The translations under genes and the position numbers were made by a program. Below are positions 8,992-17,437 of a DNA stretch of 46,697 nt, piece after piece; within the stretch, counting starts at the first letter, position 1; each line of letters starts with the position of its first letter. A model generated the notes under the pieces. That model saw only the letters and a program-made list of their open reading frames with translations. It had not been told where the DNA came from and ran no database searches. Source of the stretch: Mycobacterium sp. (GTDB lineage Bacteria; Actinomycetota; Actinomycetes; Mycobacteriales; Mycobacteriaceae); contig NZ_PKEK01000075.1 of the NCBI RefSeq assembly GCF_002863225.1, forward strand, positions 1 through 46,697. The letters are read 5' to 3'.

Positions 8992-10631
8992 CCAATGACT
9001 GTATCCACAACGTGTTGCGCAGCTCTCTGGACGTCTAATAAGTGATCTGGACCACGAAACGACTCGGCGTAAATCTTGTAGACGTCCTCGGTGCCCGACG
9101 GCCGTGCGGCGAACCAGGCGTTGGCGGTGGTGACCTTCAATCCGCCCAGCGCCGCGCCGTTGCCGGGCGCGGTCGTCAGTTTGGCGGTGATCTCTTCCCC
9201 GGCCAGTTCAGTGGCGGTGACCTGGTCCGGCGAGAGCTTCGACAGCCGCGCCTTCTGCTCGCGGTTGGCCGGTGCGTCGAGGCGCGCGTAGGTGGGCGCC
9301 CCGTACTTCTCGGTCAGCTCTTGGTAGCGCTGCGACGGGCTCGAGCCCGTGACCGCAAGGATCTCGCTGGCCAGCAGCGCCAGGATGATGCCGTCCTTGT
9401 CGGTGGTCCATACCGATCCGTCGTGACGTAGAAACGACGCCCCCGCCGATTCCTCGCCACCGAATCCGATGGTTCCGCCGATCAGATCGTCGACGAACCA
9501 CTTGAACCCCACCGGCACCTCGACCAGCTTTCGTCCGATACCGGCGACTACCCGGTCGATGATCGACGAACTGACCGCCGTCTTGCCGACCGCCACACCC
9601 TCCGGCCAGGACGGCCGATGCGTGTAGAGGTAGTCGATCGCCACCGCCAGATAGTGGTTCGGGTTCATCAAGCCGCCGTCGGGCGTGACGATGCCATGCC
9701 GGTCGGAGTCGGCGTCATTGCCGGTGGCGATCTGGAAGCGGTCGGGGTTGGCGGTCACTTTCCCGACAAGCCCAGCCATCGCATCCGGCGAACTGCAGTC
9801 CATCCGGATCTTGCCGTCGTGGTCGAGCGTCATGAACCGCCACGTGGCATCGACCAGGGGATTGACCACGGACAGGTTCAGGCGATGCCGCTCGCCGATC
9901 GCTGCCCAGTAGTCGACGCTGGCGCCGCCGAGCGGATCCGCGCCGATCTTGATCCCGGCCTTGCGGATGATGTCGATGTCGACCACGTTCGGCAGGTCGG
10001 CGACGTAGGCGTCCAGGTAGTCGTGGCGCTGGACGGTCCGTAGCGCGCGGGCCAGCGGCACTCGCTTGACCTGTTCACCGTTGCGGAGAATATCGTTGGC
10101 GCGCTTGGCAATTGCGTTGGTCGCATCGGTGTCGGCCGGGCCGCCGTGCGGCGGGTTGTACTTGAAGCCACCGTCGTAAGGCGGGTTGTGCGAAGGCGTG
10201 ACGACGATGCCGTCGGCCAGCCCGTCGGTGCGGCCACGGTTGTAGGCGATGATCGCGTGGCTGACCGCCGGCGTGGGTGTGTATCGGTCGGCGGAGTCGA
10301 CCGCGGTGACGACGTCGTTGACGACCAGCACCTCCAAGGCCGACGCCCAGGCCGGTTCGGACAGGCCGTGCGTGTCGCGGCCGATGAACAACGGGCCGGT
10401 GGTGCCCTGCGCCGCGCGGTACTCGACGATCGCCTGCGTGATAGCCAGGATGTGGGCTTCGTTGAACGCCCCGTTCAACGAAGATCCGCGGTGACCCGAC
10501 GTCCCGAAGGCCACCTGCTGCGCCACGTCGTCTGGATCGGGTTCCACCGAGTAGTAGGCGGTGATCAGATGCGGCAGATCGACAAGGTCTTCGGGTTGAG
10601 CCGGCTGACCGGCGCGAGGGTTGGCCACCAT
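8988..10631 (-). CDS. pgm: Phosphoglucomutase (alpha-D-glucose-phosphate specific)
   Basis: A 547-aa cytoplasmic enzyme interconverting glucose 1-phosphate and glucose 6-phosphate, linking glycolysis to glycogen, trehalose and cell-wall precursors. It has the phosphoserine loop TPSHNP (S147), the Mg-binding loop DADSDRHG, the sugar loop GGEESAGASF and the phosphate loop RPSGTED. ATG at 10631 gives the start MVANPRAGQPAQPEDL and, as I recall, the length of M. tuberculosis PgmA (Rv3068c); ATG 10637 would add two residues. It is divergent from crcB and coupled to the downstream MFS gene. Glycogen phosphorylase later in the window makes its substrate. Confidence 0.95.
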   Translation of the reverse strand: MVANPRAGQPAQPEDLVDLPHLITAYYSVEPDPDDVAQQVAFGTSGHRGSSLNGAFNEAHILAITQAIVEYRAAQGTTGPLFIGRDTHGLSEPAWASALEVLVVNDVVTAVDSADRYTPTPAVSHAIIAYNRGRTDGLADGIVVTPSHNPPYDGGFKYNPPHGGPADTDATNAIAKRANDILRNGEQVKRVPLARALRTVQRHDYLDAYVADLPNVVDIDIIRKAGIKIGADPLGGASVDYWAAIGERHRLNLSVVNPLVDATWRFMTLDHDGKIRMDCSSPDAMAGLVGKVTANPDRFQIATGNDADSDRHGIVTPDGGLMNPNHYLAVAIDYLYTHRPSWPEGVAVGKTAVSSSIIDRVVAGIGRKLVEVPVGFKWFVDDLIGGTIGFGGEESAGASFLRHDGSVWTTDKDGIILALLASEILAVTGSSPSQRYQELTEKYGAPTYARLDAPANREQKARLSKLSPDQVTATELAGEEITAKLTTAPGNGAALGGLKVTTANAWFAARPSGTEDVYKIYAESFRGPDHLLDVQRAAQHVVDTVIG

Positions 10632-10691
10632 GTCCATGATTCTGCCGAATAAGCTGCCGAAGCACTCCCCGCGACCGAAGGGATTTCACGA

Positions 10692-11099
10692 GTGGCCAGC
10701 TCTGCGTCGCCGCGCGACTACCGAGAGTTGGCCGCCGTCTTCGTCGGGGGCGCCCTGGGCACCCTCGCGCGCACCGGCCTCGGCTTCCTGGCGGTCGCCG
10801 ACCCGGCTCGCTGGCCGTGGCCGACGTTCACCGTCAACATCGTCGGTGCATTCCTGCTGGGCTATTTCACGACGCGGCTCTTGGAACGGTTGCCGCTGTC
10901 CAGTTACCGTCGGCCGCTGCTGGGAACAGGCGTGTGCGGTGGCCTGACGACTTTCTCCACGATGCAGGTCGAGACACTGCGGATGATCGAGCACGGTCAC
11001 TACGTTCTGGCCATCAGCTACACCTGCGTCAGCATCGTTCTGGGCTTGGTCGCGGTGCACCTGGCGTCCGGTCTGGTGCGCCGGGCGGCGTTGCGCTGA
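10692..11099 (+). CDS. crcB: Fluoride channel CrcB/Fluc, first subunit
   Basis: A 135-aa membrane protein with four predicted helices. It carries the family features: an early GGALGTLAR, FTVNIVGAFLLGY with the pore asparagine, and GGLTTFSTMQVE with the polar track near the central sodium site. Fluc channels work as dual-topology dimers letting fluoride leave the cytoplasm. Two tandem genes suggest an antiparallel heterodimer. GTG at 10692 follows AAGGGA at good spacing. Its stop overlaps the next gene's ATG (ATGA-type junction). Confidence 0.94.
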   Translation: MASSASPRDYRELAAVFVGGALGTLARTGLGFLAVADPARWPWPTFTVNIVGAFLLGYFTTRLLERLPLSSYRRPLLGTGVCGGLTTFSTMQVETLRMIEHGHYVLAISYTCVSIVLGLVAVHLASGLVRRAALR

Positions 11100-11455
11100 T
11101 GATCTGGGTCGGGGTCGTGCTGGCGGGGGGTATCGGCGCGGTGCTGCGCTTCCTCGTCGACGGTGCGGTGGCTCGTCGGGCCGGCAAGTCGTTTCCGTTC
11201 GGCACCCTGACGGTCAACATCAGCGGCGCGGCACTGCTCGGCTTCCTCGGCGCGCTGGCGTTGAGTCGTCATGCGGCGCTGTTGGCCGGCACCGCGTTCG
11301 TCGGCTCCTACACCACGTTTTCGACCTGGATGCTGGAAACCCAGCGGCTGGGTGAAGAGCGACAAGTCGGCAGCGCCGTCGCCAACATCGTCGCGAGCAT
11401 CGTGCTCGGGCTCGGGGCGGCAGCGTTCGGGCAGTGGATCGGCGGTCTGTTGTGA
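11099..11455 (+). CDS. crcB: Fluoride channel CrcB/Fluc, second subunit
   Basis: A 118-aa Fluc subunit with four hydrophobic segments, GGIGAVLRFLVD near the N-terminus, LTVNISGAALLG with the pore asparagine, and GTAFVGSYTTFSTWMLE. ATG at 11099 overlaps the upstream stop (TGATG), and its own stop overlaps the GTG of the DUF190 gene (GTGA). The three genes are therefore one coupled unit. It probably pairs with the first subunit in opposite membrane orientation, as known for duplicated CrcB genes. Confidence 0.94.
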   Translation: MIWVGVVLAGGIGAVLRFLVDGAVARRAGKSFPFGTLTVNISGAALLGFLGALALSRHAALLAGTAFVGSYTTFSTWMLETQRLGEERQVGSAVANIVASIVLGLGAAAFGQWIGGLL

Positions 11456-12549
11456 GCCGGCCCGGCCCGAGTCGATCGAGCCTCAAGCTGACGGCCTACT
11501 TCGGCGAACGTCAACGGGTGGCCCAGGACGGCCGGCGACCCGGCTTTCTGGCCGACGCGATGCTGGACCTGTTCGACCGCAAGGACATTGCGACCAGTGT
11601 GATGCTGCGCGGCATTGCCAGTTTCGGACCGCGGCACGTGCTGCGCACCGACCAGTCGTTGAGCTTGTCGGAGGATCCACCGGTCGCCGTCACGGCGGTC
11701 GATGTGGAGCCGAAGATCATCGGACTCGTCGACGACGTGCTGGCATTGACCGGCCGCGGGCTGGTGACGCTGGAACGCGCGGGCCGGGTCGATTCCGGAA
11801 ATTTTCCGGCCGGCGCCGGCGACGCGGTCAAGCTGACCGTCTACATCGGGCGGCAGGAACGCGTCAGCGGCCAACCCGCACACCGCGCGGTGTGCGACCT
11901 GCTCCGTCGCCACCAATTTTCCGGCGCTACAGCGTTTCTCGGCGTCGACGGCACCGCCCGCGGTACGCGCTACCGGGCCGCCTTCTTCAGCCGCAATGTC
12001 AACGTTCCGCTGATGGTCGTCGCGATCGGAACACCGGCACAAGCGTCGGCGGCGGTTGCCGAACTCGGCGCCCTCGCACCGGGCGCGCTGATGACCATCG
12101 AGCAGGTGCGGCAATGCAAGCGCGAAGGCCGGCTGCTCGACCGACCGCACCGGCTGCCCGATACCGACGGTCAGGGTCGTCCGCTGTGGCAGCAGCTGAC
12201 GGTGCACACCAGCGGGTCCACCACTTCTGCCGGTGCGCCGATTCACCGCGCGTTGGTCTCCCGCCTGCTCGAATCCGGCACGGCACACGGCGTGACGGTG
12301 CTACGCGGAATCTGGGGATTCGATGGCGATCGAAACCCGAACGGCGATAAACTCTTTCAACTCACCCGCCGTACACCGGTCGTCACGACCATCATCGACA
12401 CACCCGAACGGATCGCCCAAAGCTTCGACATCGTCGACGAATTGACCGCTCAACACGGGTTGGTCACCAGCGAGATGATCCCCGCGGCGGTGACCGTCGA
12501 CGGGCCACACCGCGACGGCGGCACCGAGCTCGCCGACCACGCCTGCTAG
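11452..12549 (+). CDS. Protein with three tandem DUF190 (PII-like) domains
   Basis: A 365-aa soluble protein with three copies of a DUF190-like unit at about residues 10-110, 125-228 and 247-349. Each begins with a beta strand such as LKLTAYFGER, VKLTVYIGRQ or QLTVHTSG, then a helix, a strand with a G-F/R-G turn, and ends with a V-x-V/I-D strand and helix. The fold is related to PII signalling proteins, which bind nucleotides and regulate transporters. GTG at 11452 overlaps crcB2's stop, so it is made with the channel subunits and may regulate them. M. tuberculosis has a similar-sized gene (Rv3071) after its two crcB genes. Confidence 0.88.
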   Translation: MSRPGPSRSSLKLTAYFGERQRVAQDGRRPGFLADAMLDLFDRKDIATSVMLRGIASFGPRHVLRTDQSLSLSEDPPVAVTAVDVEPKIIGLVDDVLALTGRGLVTLERAGRVDSGNFPAGAGDAVKLTVYIGRQERVSGQPAHRAVCDLLRRHQFSGATAFLGVDGTARGTRYRAAFFSRNVNVPLMVVAIGTPAQASAAVAELGALAPGALMTIEQVRQCKREGRLLDRPHRLPDTDGQGRPLWQQLTVHTSGSTTSAGAPIHRALVSRLLESGTAHGVTVLRGIWGFDGDRNPNGDKLFQLTRRTPVVTTIIDTPERIAQSFDIVDELTAQHGLVTSEMIPAAVTVDGPHRDGGTELADHAC

Positions 12550-12557
12550 GCGCTGAG

Positions 12558-12821
12558 CTATCCCCCGCCGCCCGCGCCGGGCGCGCCGCCCGGACTGCCC
12601 TGGCCGGCCCACGAATCGTCATTCTGTTGCTGCTGTTGTTGCTGCTGCGCGGGTGCCGGAACCGGCGATGGTGACTCAGGCGACGGGGGGCTGACATGGA
12701 TCGGCGTGCCCGGCGCCGCCTGGAGGTCCAGGTCAACCGTGTGCGCGCCGAGACCGACTGCCGCTATGACCGCGCCCATGGCCATCGACAAGCCAAGTGT
12801 CTTGTTCGAAGCAGTTTTCAT
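12558..12821 (-). CDS. Small secreted poly-glutamine/proline-rich protein
   Basis: An 87-aa protein with a Sec-type signal peptide (K at position 2, hydrophobic MAMGAVIAAVGLGA to about residue 26), a Pro/Ser-rich stretch (about 43-58), a run of eight glutamines (about 60-67) and a Gly/Pro/Ala tail. It looks like a disordered exported or wall-associated peptide, as often found in mycobacteria. There is no catalytic domain. It is convergent with the DUF190 gene. Function unknown. Confidence 0.68.
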   Translation of the reverse strand: MKTASNKTLGLSMAMGAVIAAVGLGAHTVDLDLQAAPGTPIHVSPPSPESPSPVPAPAQQQQQQQQNDDSWAGQGSPGGAPGAGGGG

Positions 12822-12904
12822 GGCAGGGCGGATACCCGCCTCGCCCGATTCGACACGCTCCGGTCAGCAATGCGGCCTGAGGCACCGGACCGGGTGGCGT
12901 CAGG

Positions 12905-13384
12905 TCATCCGTCTTCAGCCGGCGTCGCCGACTTCAGGAATGCGGAAAAGTCGGGAAACAGCTTGCGGTCGACGATCTCGATCCGGGTGCCGAATGCGTC
13001 GATGTAGTACGCGAACAGTGCCAGGTCAGGCGGCGACGTGTCGGCGGTGGCCTCGAACGCGAACCCGTTGGCCTCCAATTCCCTGGCGGTCTCGGCCAGG
13101 TCATCGACGAAGTAGCCGAGATGGTGCACCGAGTTGCCCGCTGCTGCCGTCCACGGGCTTTCCGGCACCTGCTGGATCAATTCCAGATGCGGCGCCTGTA
13201 GCGAATAGGCAAATGTCGAGGTGAGCTCGCGGGTTCCGTTCATGGTGCGAAAGGGCAGCGTGTAAGTCACCGGGGTGATCCACGTGTAACCGGCTACCGC
13301 ACTGAGCCGCTGCATTGCCACGTCGAGGTCGGCCACGACGATGCCGGTGTGATAGTAGTCCTTGGGATCGAGCGCGAATGCCAT
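12905..13384 (-). CDS. VOC-family (glyoxalase/extradiol dioxygenase-like) protein
   Basis: A 159-aa vicinal-oxygen-chelate protein with two beta-alpha-beta-beta-beta modules. Likely metal ligands sit at the usual places: His in DYYHTG, Glu in HLELIQ, His in VHHLGY and Glu in TRIEIVD. Substrates of such enzymes include methylmalonyl-CoA epimers, glyoxal adducts and catechols; this one cannot be assigned. The frame continues 54 codons upstream, but ATG at 13384 follows AAGGA at good spacing and starts the conserved fold. It stands alone between the secreted peptide and the hemerythrin-like gene. Confidence 0.82.
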   Translation of the reverse strand: MAFALDPKDYYHTGIVVADLDVAMQRLSAVAGYTWITPVTYTLPFRTMNGTRELTSTFAYSLQAPHLELIQQVPESPWTAAAGNSVHHLGYFVDDLAETARELEANGFAFEATADTSPPDLALFAYYIDAFGTRIEIVDRKLFPDFSAFLKSATPAEDG

Positions 13385-13668
13385 TGCTGTCCTTAGCTTT
13401 TCGGATTCAAACTGACGCGCCGATCTGGCAGCGGTGAAATCGGCCATCCCGCTGCACAGTGGCGAGTTTCGGCGACGTCGGGTCGCCACGGTCGATCGGG
13501 GCGGCCGGAGGGTGCGGAGAGCCCACGCCACCCTCCTTTTCGACACAGTGCCGAGTGCAGACTAGCGCTCTGCTTGCCGCGTTTAGCCGCACCGTGCCGG
13601 GGTACGCCCAATCTGCCCGGTCAACGGCCCGGACTCCGTCGAGGTTTTGATTGCTAGGGGTATATCGC

Positions 13669-14235
13669 ATGTCCGACATGATCATCGCGTCGCCCGACGA
13701 CGTGATCGCGTTTCTGAAGGCACAGCACAACCTCATCGAGGACATGTTCGACCAGGTGCTGCACGCCTCAGATCCGGAGGCCCGAGAGAAGCCTTTCGTC
13801 CAACTGCGACAGCTGATGGCGGTGCATGAGACCGCTGAGGAGATGGTCGTGCATCCGCGGGCCCGACGGGACGTGGAGGCCTTCGACTCGATCGTCGACG
13901 CCCGCCTCGAAGAAGAACACGACGCCAAGCAGTTGCTGTCGCGCATCGAGAAAATGGACATCACCTCCGACGAGTTCATCGAAGAGCTCAAAACGCTTCG
14001 GGATTCAGTGCTCGACCATGCGTTGCATGAAGAGAAATACGAATTCCCGAAATTGGAGCAGCAACTCGACGACGAAGAGTCCAAGCGGCTGACGACCGCG
14101 GTGCGGGCGGCCGAATCCATTGCGCCGACCCGCCCGCATCCAGGGGTCGAATCAGCGAAGCTGAACTTCGCGGTGGGCCCGTTCGCCTCAATGCTCGACC
14201 GCGCCCGCGACCTGCTGCAGCACGGCCTCGGCTGA
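13669..14235 (+). CDS. Hemerythrin HHE-domain protein
   Basis: A 188-aa four-helix-bundle protein. Histidines and acids in helices match the HHE cation-binding fold: QHNLIEDMFD, VHETAEEMVVHP, EEEHDAKQLL and LDHALHEEKYEFP. These ligate a di-iron centre that can bind O2, NO or H2O2. Mycobacterial hemerythrin-like proteins have been linked to oxidative and nitrosative stress. The frame is open from TTG 13651; ATG 13669 with AGGGG nine bases upstream is preferred. The last 40 residues are less conserved-looking. It is monocistronic and convergent with the GluRS gene. Confidence 0.87.
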   Translation: MSDMIIASPDDVIAFLKAQHNLIEDMFDQVLHASDPEAREKPFVQLRQLMAVHETAEEMVVHPRARRDVEAFDSIVDARLEEEHDAKQLLSRIEKMDITSDEFIEELKTLRDSVLDHALHEEKYEFPKLEQQLDDEESKRLTTAVRAAESIAPTRPHPGVESAKLNFAVGPFASMLDRARDLLQHGLG

Positions 14236-14248
14236 GACCTGTTCGACC

Positions 14249-15886
14249 CTAGGCGGCCAGGGAGCTGATCCGCCGGATCACTTCGTCGCGCCCGAGGGCG
14301 CGCGCGATCTCAAACAGGTCGGGGCTTCTGGTCGACCCGGTCAGCCCGACGCGGATCAGCTGTGAAGCCTCCCGGATCGAACCCGGATACGCGTCGGGGT
14401 TCTTCTTGTATTCCTTGGCGTTACTTGCGAATCCGAATTTCTGCGCCAGATCCCGGATCTGCTGGAACCACTGCCCCGAACCGTCGACATCGCGATACGA
14501 CGCGACGAAGTCACCCGCGAATGACCTGACCAGGTCGACCGGCAGCCCGCCGAGTCGGTCGTCGTCCGCAGCCACCGGCGCGAACAGGTCGGCGAAGAAG
14601 AAGCCGTAGGCGGGCCGGAAGTCTGACCATTTGCGAAGGTCTTTGCGCGGGTTGTCGACGCCGTCGCGCTCGACGGCGAGCGCGGCCAAGGTCTGGTCGG
14701 GATGAGCTTCGATCACCAGGCGCACTTCGGGATCGAACTCCGCCGCCCACGCGGTCAGCGCTGCGTAGATCTCGGGCCCGCTCAGCGTCGCGATGTAGTC
14801 GGCGCTGATGTCTTCGAGCTTCACCAAATCGACCAGCGGCCCGGCGCCGCCACACTCGGCCAGGGAGATCGGCGCCGTCAACGCCTCGGGCAGTGGGGTT
14901 TCGGCCAGTCGGCCGTTGGCCAGTCCGCGTAGGTAATACAGCACCGCGTCGGCGGGATAGCCCGAGCGGATGTAGAAGTCGACATCGGCTTCGGGGTCCT
15001 TGCGCTTCGACAGTTTCCGCTTACCGCCGGGGATCTGTTTCATCAGCAGCGCGATGTGCGCGTAGGTCGGCGGCTCGAAGCCCAGCGCCTCGAACAGCTG
15101 CAGATGCAACGCCGTTGACGAGAGCCACTCCTCACCGCGGATCACCAGGTTGCATCGCATCAGGTGGTCGTCGACGGCGTGGGCGAAGTGGTACGTCGGG
15201 AGTTGCACTGCCGCCGACGATTTGAGGATCACCACGTCGTTGTAGTTGTCCTCCATGGACAGCTCGCCGCGGATCGCATCGGTGAAGGCGGCCCGCCCGC
15301 CGGTCCGGCCGGGCGACCGGAACCGCAACACGTACGGCGTCCCCTCCGCCAACTGCTCGCGGACGGTCGCGATGTCGGCGTCGCGCCACAGCGCCCACTC
15401 GCCGTAGTAGCCGGTCGGACGCTTGAGTTGTTGCTGACGGGTACGGATTTCAGCGAGCTGTTCGGAGGTGGCGAAGCACAGATATGCCTTACCGACGCGC
15501 AGCATCTCGCGCGCGTAGCTCAGGTAGATCAGGGCTCGCTCGGATTGGCGGTACGGGCCGTACTCGCCACCACCGACACCCTCGTCGGGAATGAGCCGGA
15601 AGTAGGCGAAGGCGCGGTCGAACTGTTCGAAGGCACCGGCGACTTCCCGCGACTGGTCGGTGTCTTCGATCCGCACGAAATAGCGGCCGTCGCTGTGGTG
15701 GGCCACCGATTGATCGATCATCGCCGTGTAGATGCCGCCGAGGTGGATGAAACCGGTCGGCGACGGGGCCAGGCGCGTCACCTCCGCGCCGGCGGGCAGG
15801 TCGCGGGGTGGATAGCGCCGTTCCCACTCGCCCGGTTCGGGCAGATCGGCGGGAAAGAGGCGGTCGACCTCGTGCGGCTCCAGCAT
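14249..15886 (-). CDS. gltX: Glutamyl-tRNA synthetase-like protein, Firmicutes-type, probable second copy
   Basis: A 545-aa class I aminoacyl-tRNA synthetase, expected to charge tRNA with glutamate. It has the APSPTGFIHLGG signature (HIGH box as HLGG, 48-51), RIEDTD, the GPYRQSER segment and the KMSKS box as KLSKR (291-295). It carries about 35 extra N-terminal residues (EWERRYPPRDLPAG) and motifs such as GYYGEWALWRD and SKRKDPEADVDFY, which I recognise from the longer GluRS of Clostridia/Firmicutes and not from the roughly 490-aa housekeeping mycobacterial GltX. A second housekeeping gltX presumably lies elsewhere. It is divergent from SelO. Possible roles: resistant duplicate, or a specialised tRNA substrate. 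Confidence 0.9.
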   Translation of the reverse strand: MLEPHEVDRLFPADLPEPGEWERRYPPRDLPAGAEVTRLAPSPTGFIHLGGIYTAMIDQSVAHHSDGRYFVRIEDTDQSREVAGAFEQFDRAFAYFRLIPDEGVGGGEYGPYRQSERALIYLSYAREMLRVGKAYLCFATSEQLAEIRTRQQQLKRPTGYYGEWALWRDADIATVREQLAEGTPYVLRFRSPGRTGGRAAFTDAIRGELSMEDNYNDVVILKSSAAVQLPTYHFAHAVDDHLMRCNLVIRGEEWLSSTALHLQLFEALGFEPPTYAHIALLMKQIPGGKRKLSKRKDPEADVDFYIRSGYPADAVLYYLRGLANGRLAETPLPEALTAPISLAECGGAGPLVDLVKLEDISADYIATLSGPEIYAALTAWAAEFDPEVRLVIEAHPDQTLAALAVERDGVDNPRKDLRKWSDFRPAYGFFFADLFAPVAADDDRLGGLPVDLVRSFAGDFVASYRDVDGSGQWFQQIRDLAQKFGFASNAKEYKKNPDAYPGSIREASQLIRVGLTGSTRSPDLFEIARALGRDEVIRRISSLAA

Positions 15887-15973
15887 TCCGGTGACGGCTC
15901 CATTCTCGGCAAGGTTGCCTGGTCGATGTTAGTCACGCTGGTCACGGGGCGAGTCGCCCGTAGGCTGGGCGGG

Positions 15974-17437
15974 ATGAGCGTCGCACCGGACACCTCCGTG
16001 GCCCTGCACGACCACTTTGCGAGCGACCTGCCCGAGATGGCGGTCAGCTGGCAGGCCCAGACCTTTCCCGACCCGCGGTTGCTGGCTTTCAACGGACCCC
16101 TGGCCGAGGAGCTCGGCCTCGACCCGGCATGGCTTCAGAGTCCCGACGGGCTGCGGTTTCTGGTCGGCAACCTTGTGCCTGCCGGGGCCGCGCCGGTAGC
16201 GCAGGCCTACGCCGGTCACCAGTTCGGTGGTTACGTCCCGCGACTGGGCGACGGGCGCGCAATGCTGCTCGGCGAGCTGGCTGACGCCGACGGCCGGCTC
16301 CGCGACATCCACCTCAAGGGTTCGGGTCCGACACCATTCGCCCGCGGGGGCGACGGCTTGGCCGCGGTGGGTCCGATGCTGCGCGAATACATCGTCAGCG
16401 AGGCGATGCATGCGCTGGGCATCCCCACCACGCGATCCCTGGCCGTGGTGTCGACCGGCCGCATCGTGCAGCGCGAGACTCCTCTGCCGGGAGCAGTGCT
16501 CACTCGCGTCGCCGCCAGCCATCTGAGGGTAGGCAGCTTCGAGTACGCCGCCTCGACACGCGACCTCGACCTGGTGCGGCGCCTGGCTGACCATGCGATC
16601 GCCCGTCACTATCCCGGCGCGGCGATGCTCGACAACCCCTACCTCGCGCTGTTCGAAGCGGTCGCCGCGGTGCAGGCATCGCTGGTGGCCCGGTGGATGC
16701 TGGTCGGCTTCGTCCACGGCGTGATGAACACCGACAACATGACAATCTCCGGTGAAACCATCGACTATGGCCCGTGCGCCTTCATGGACGTCTTCGACCC
16801 AGACACGGTGTTCAGCTCGATCGACCAATGGGGTCGCTACGCCTACGACAACCAGCCCACGATCGCGGGGTGGAATCTGGCGCGCTTCGCCGAGGCACTG
16901 TTGCCGCTGCTGGCCGACACCGTCGACGAGGGTGTAGCGCTGGCGCAGAAGGCATTTCAGGTGTTTCGTGACCAATACGATGCAACCTGGACCGACGGCA
17001 TGCGCGCCAAACTCGGCCTGTCGGAGGACGTCGACGCCGCAACCGTCGCCACGGTCACCGAGGAATTGCTCGCCCTGCTGAAGGAAAGCCGCGTCGACTA
17101 CACCACGTTCTTCCGGGCACTCGCGCACGCGGCCCGCCAGGACGCCGAGCCGGCCCGCGGGTTGTTCGCCAACCTTGCCGGTATCGACGGGTGGATCTCG
17201 CGCTGGCTAGCCCTCGATCCCGACGGCGGCCTGATGGATCGCAGCAACCCGGTTTACATTCCGCGCAACCACCTCGTCGAAGAGGCATTGACCGCGGCCA
17301 CCGGCGGAGATCTGAATCCGTTGCAGCAGTTGCTAGTTGCGGTCAGCGCGCCGTACGACGAGCGGCCCGGGCTCGAGCGCTACGCCGCGCCGGCGCCGGA
17401 GGAGTTCGGCGATTACCGGACGTTCTGCGGCACCTGA
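15974..17437 (+). CDS. selO: Protein adenylyltransferase SelO (YdiU family)
   Basis: A 487-aa pseudokinase-fold enzyme that transfers AMP to Ser/Thr/Tyr of redox proteins. Key residues follow known SelO numbering with an offset of about two: K115 in HLKGSG, E143, D254-N255 in MNTDN, and D264 in IDYGP. It ends CGT, so Cys485 is third from the end, the position of selenocysteine in human SELENOO. The frame extends far upstream over the GluRS gene, but ATG 15974 just after GGGCGGG starts the family domain. Its 3' end overlaps the convergent DUF5994-like gene by 25 bases. Confidence 0.93.
   Translation: MSVAPDTSVALHDHFASDLPEMAVSWQAQTFPDPRLLAFNGPLAEELGLDPAWLQSPDGLRFLVGNLVPAGAAPVAQAYAGHQFGGYVPRLGDGRAMLLGELADADGRLRDIHLKGSGPTPFARGGDGLAAVGPMLREYIVSEAMHALGIPTTRSLAVVSTGRIVQRETPLPGAVLTRVAASHLRVGSFEYAASTRDLDLVRRLADHAIARHYPGAAMLDNPYLALFEAVAAVQASLVARWMLVGFVHGVMNTDNMTISGETIDYGPCAFMDVFDPDTVFSSIDQWGRYAYDNQPTIAGWNLARFAEALLPLLADTVDEGVALAQKAFQVFRDQYDATWTDGMRAKLGLSEDVDAATVATVTEELLALLKESRVDYTTFFRALAHAARQDAEPARGLFANLAGIDGWISRWLALDPDGGLMDRSNPVYIPRNHLVEEALTAATGGDLNPLQQLLVAVSAPYDERPGLERYAAPAPEEFGDYRTFCGT

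Noticed and set aside
10632..10691. Possible fluoride (crcB) riboswitch before crcB
   Set aside because: The space is short and overlaps the pgm start region; the GGNGATGG-type core of the motif is not there.
15164..15973. Upstream extension of the SelO frame
   Set aside because: It is antisense to the GluRS gene; the SelO fold begins at 15974.
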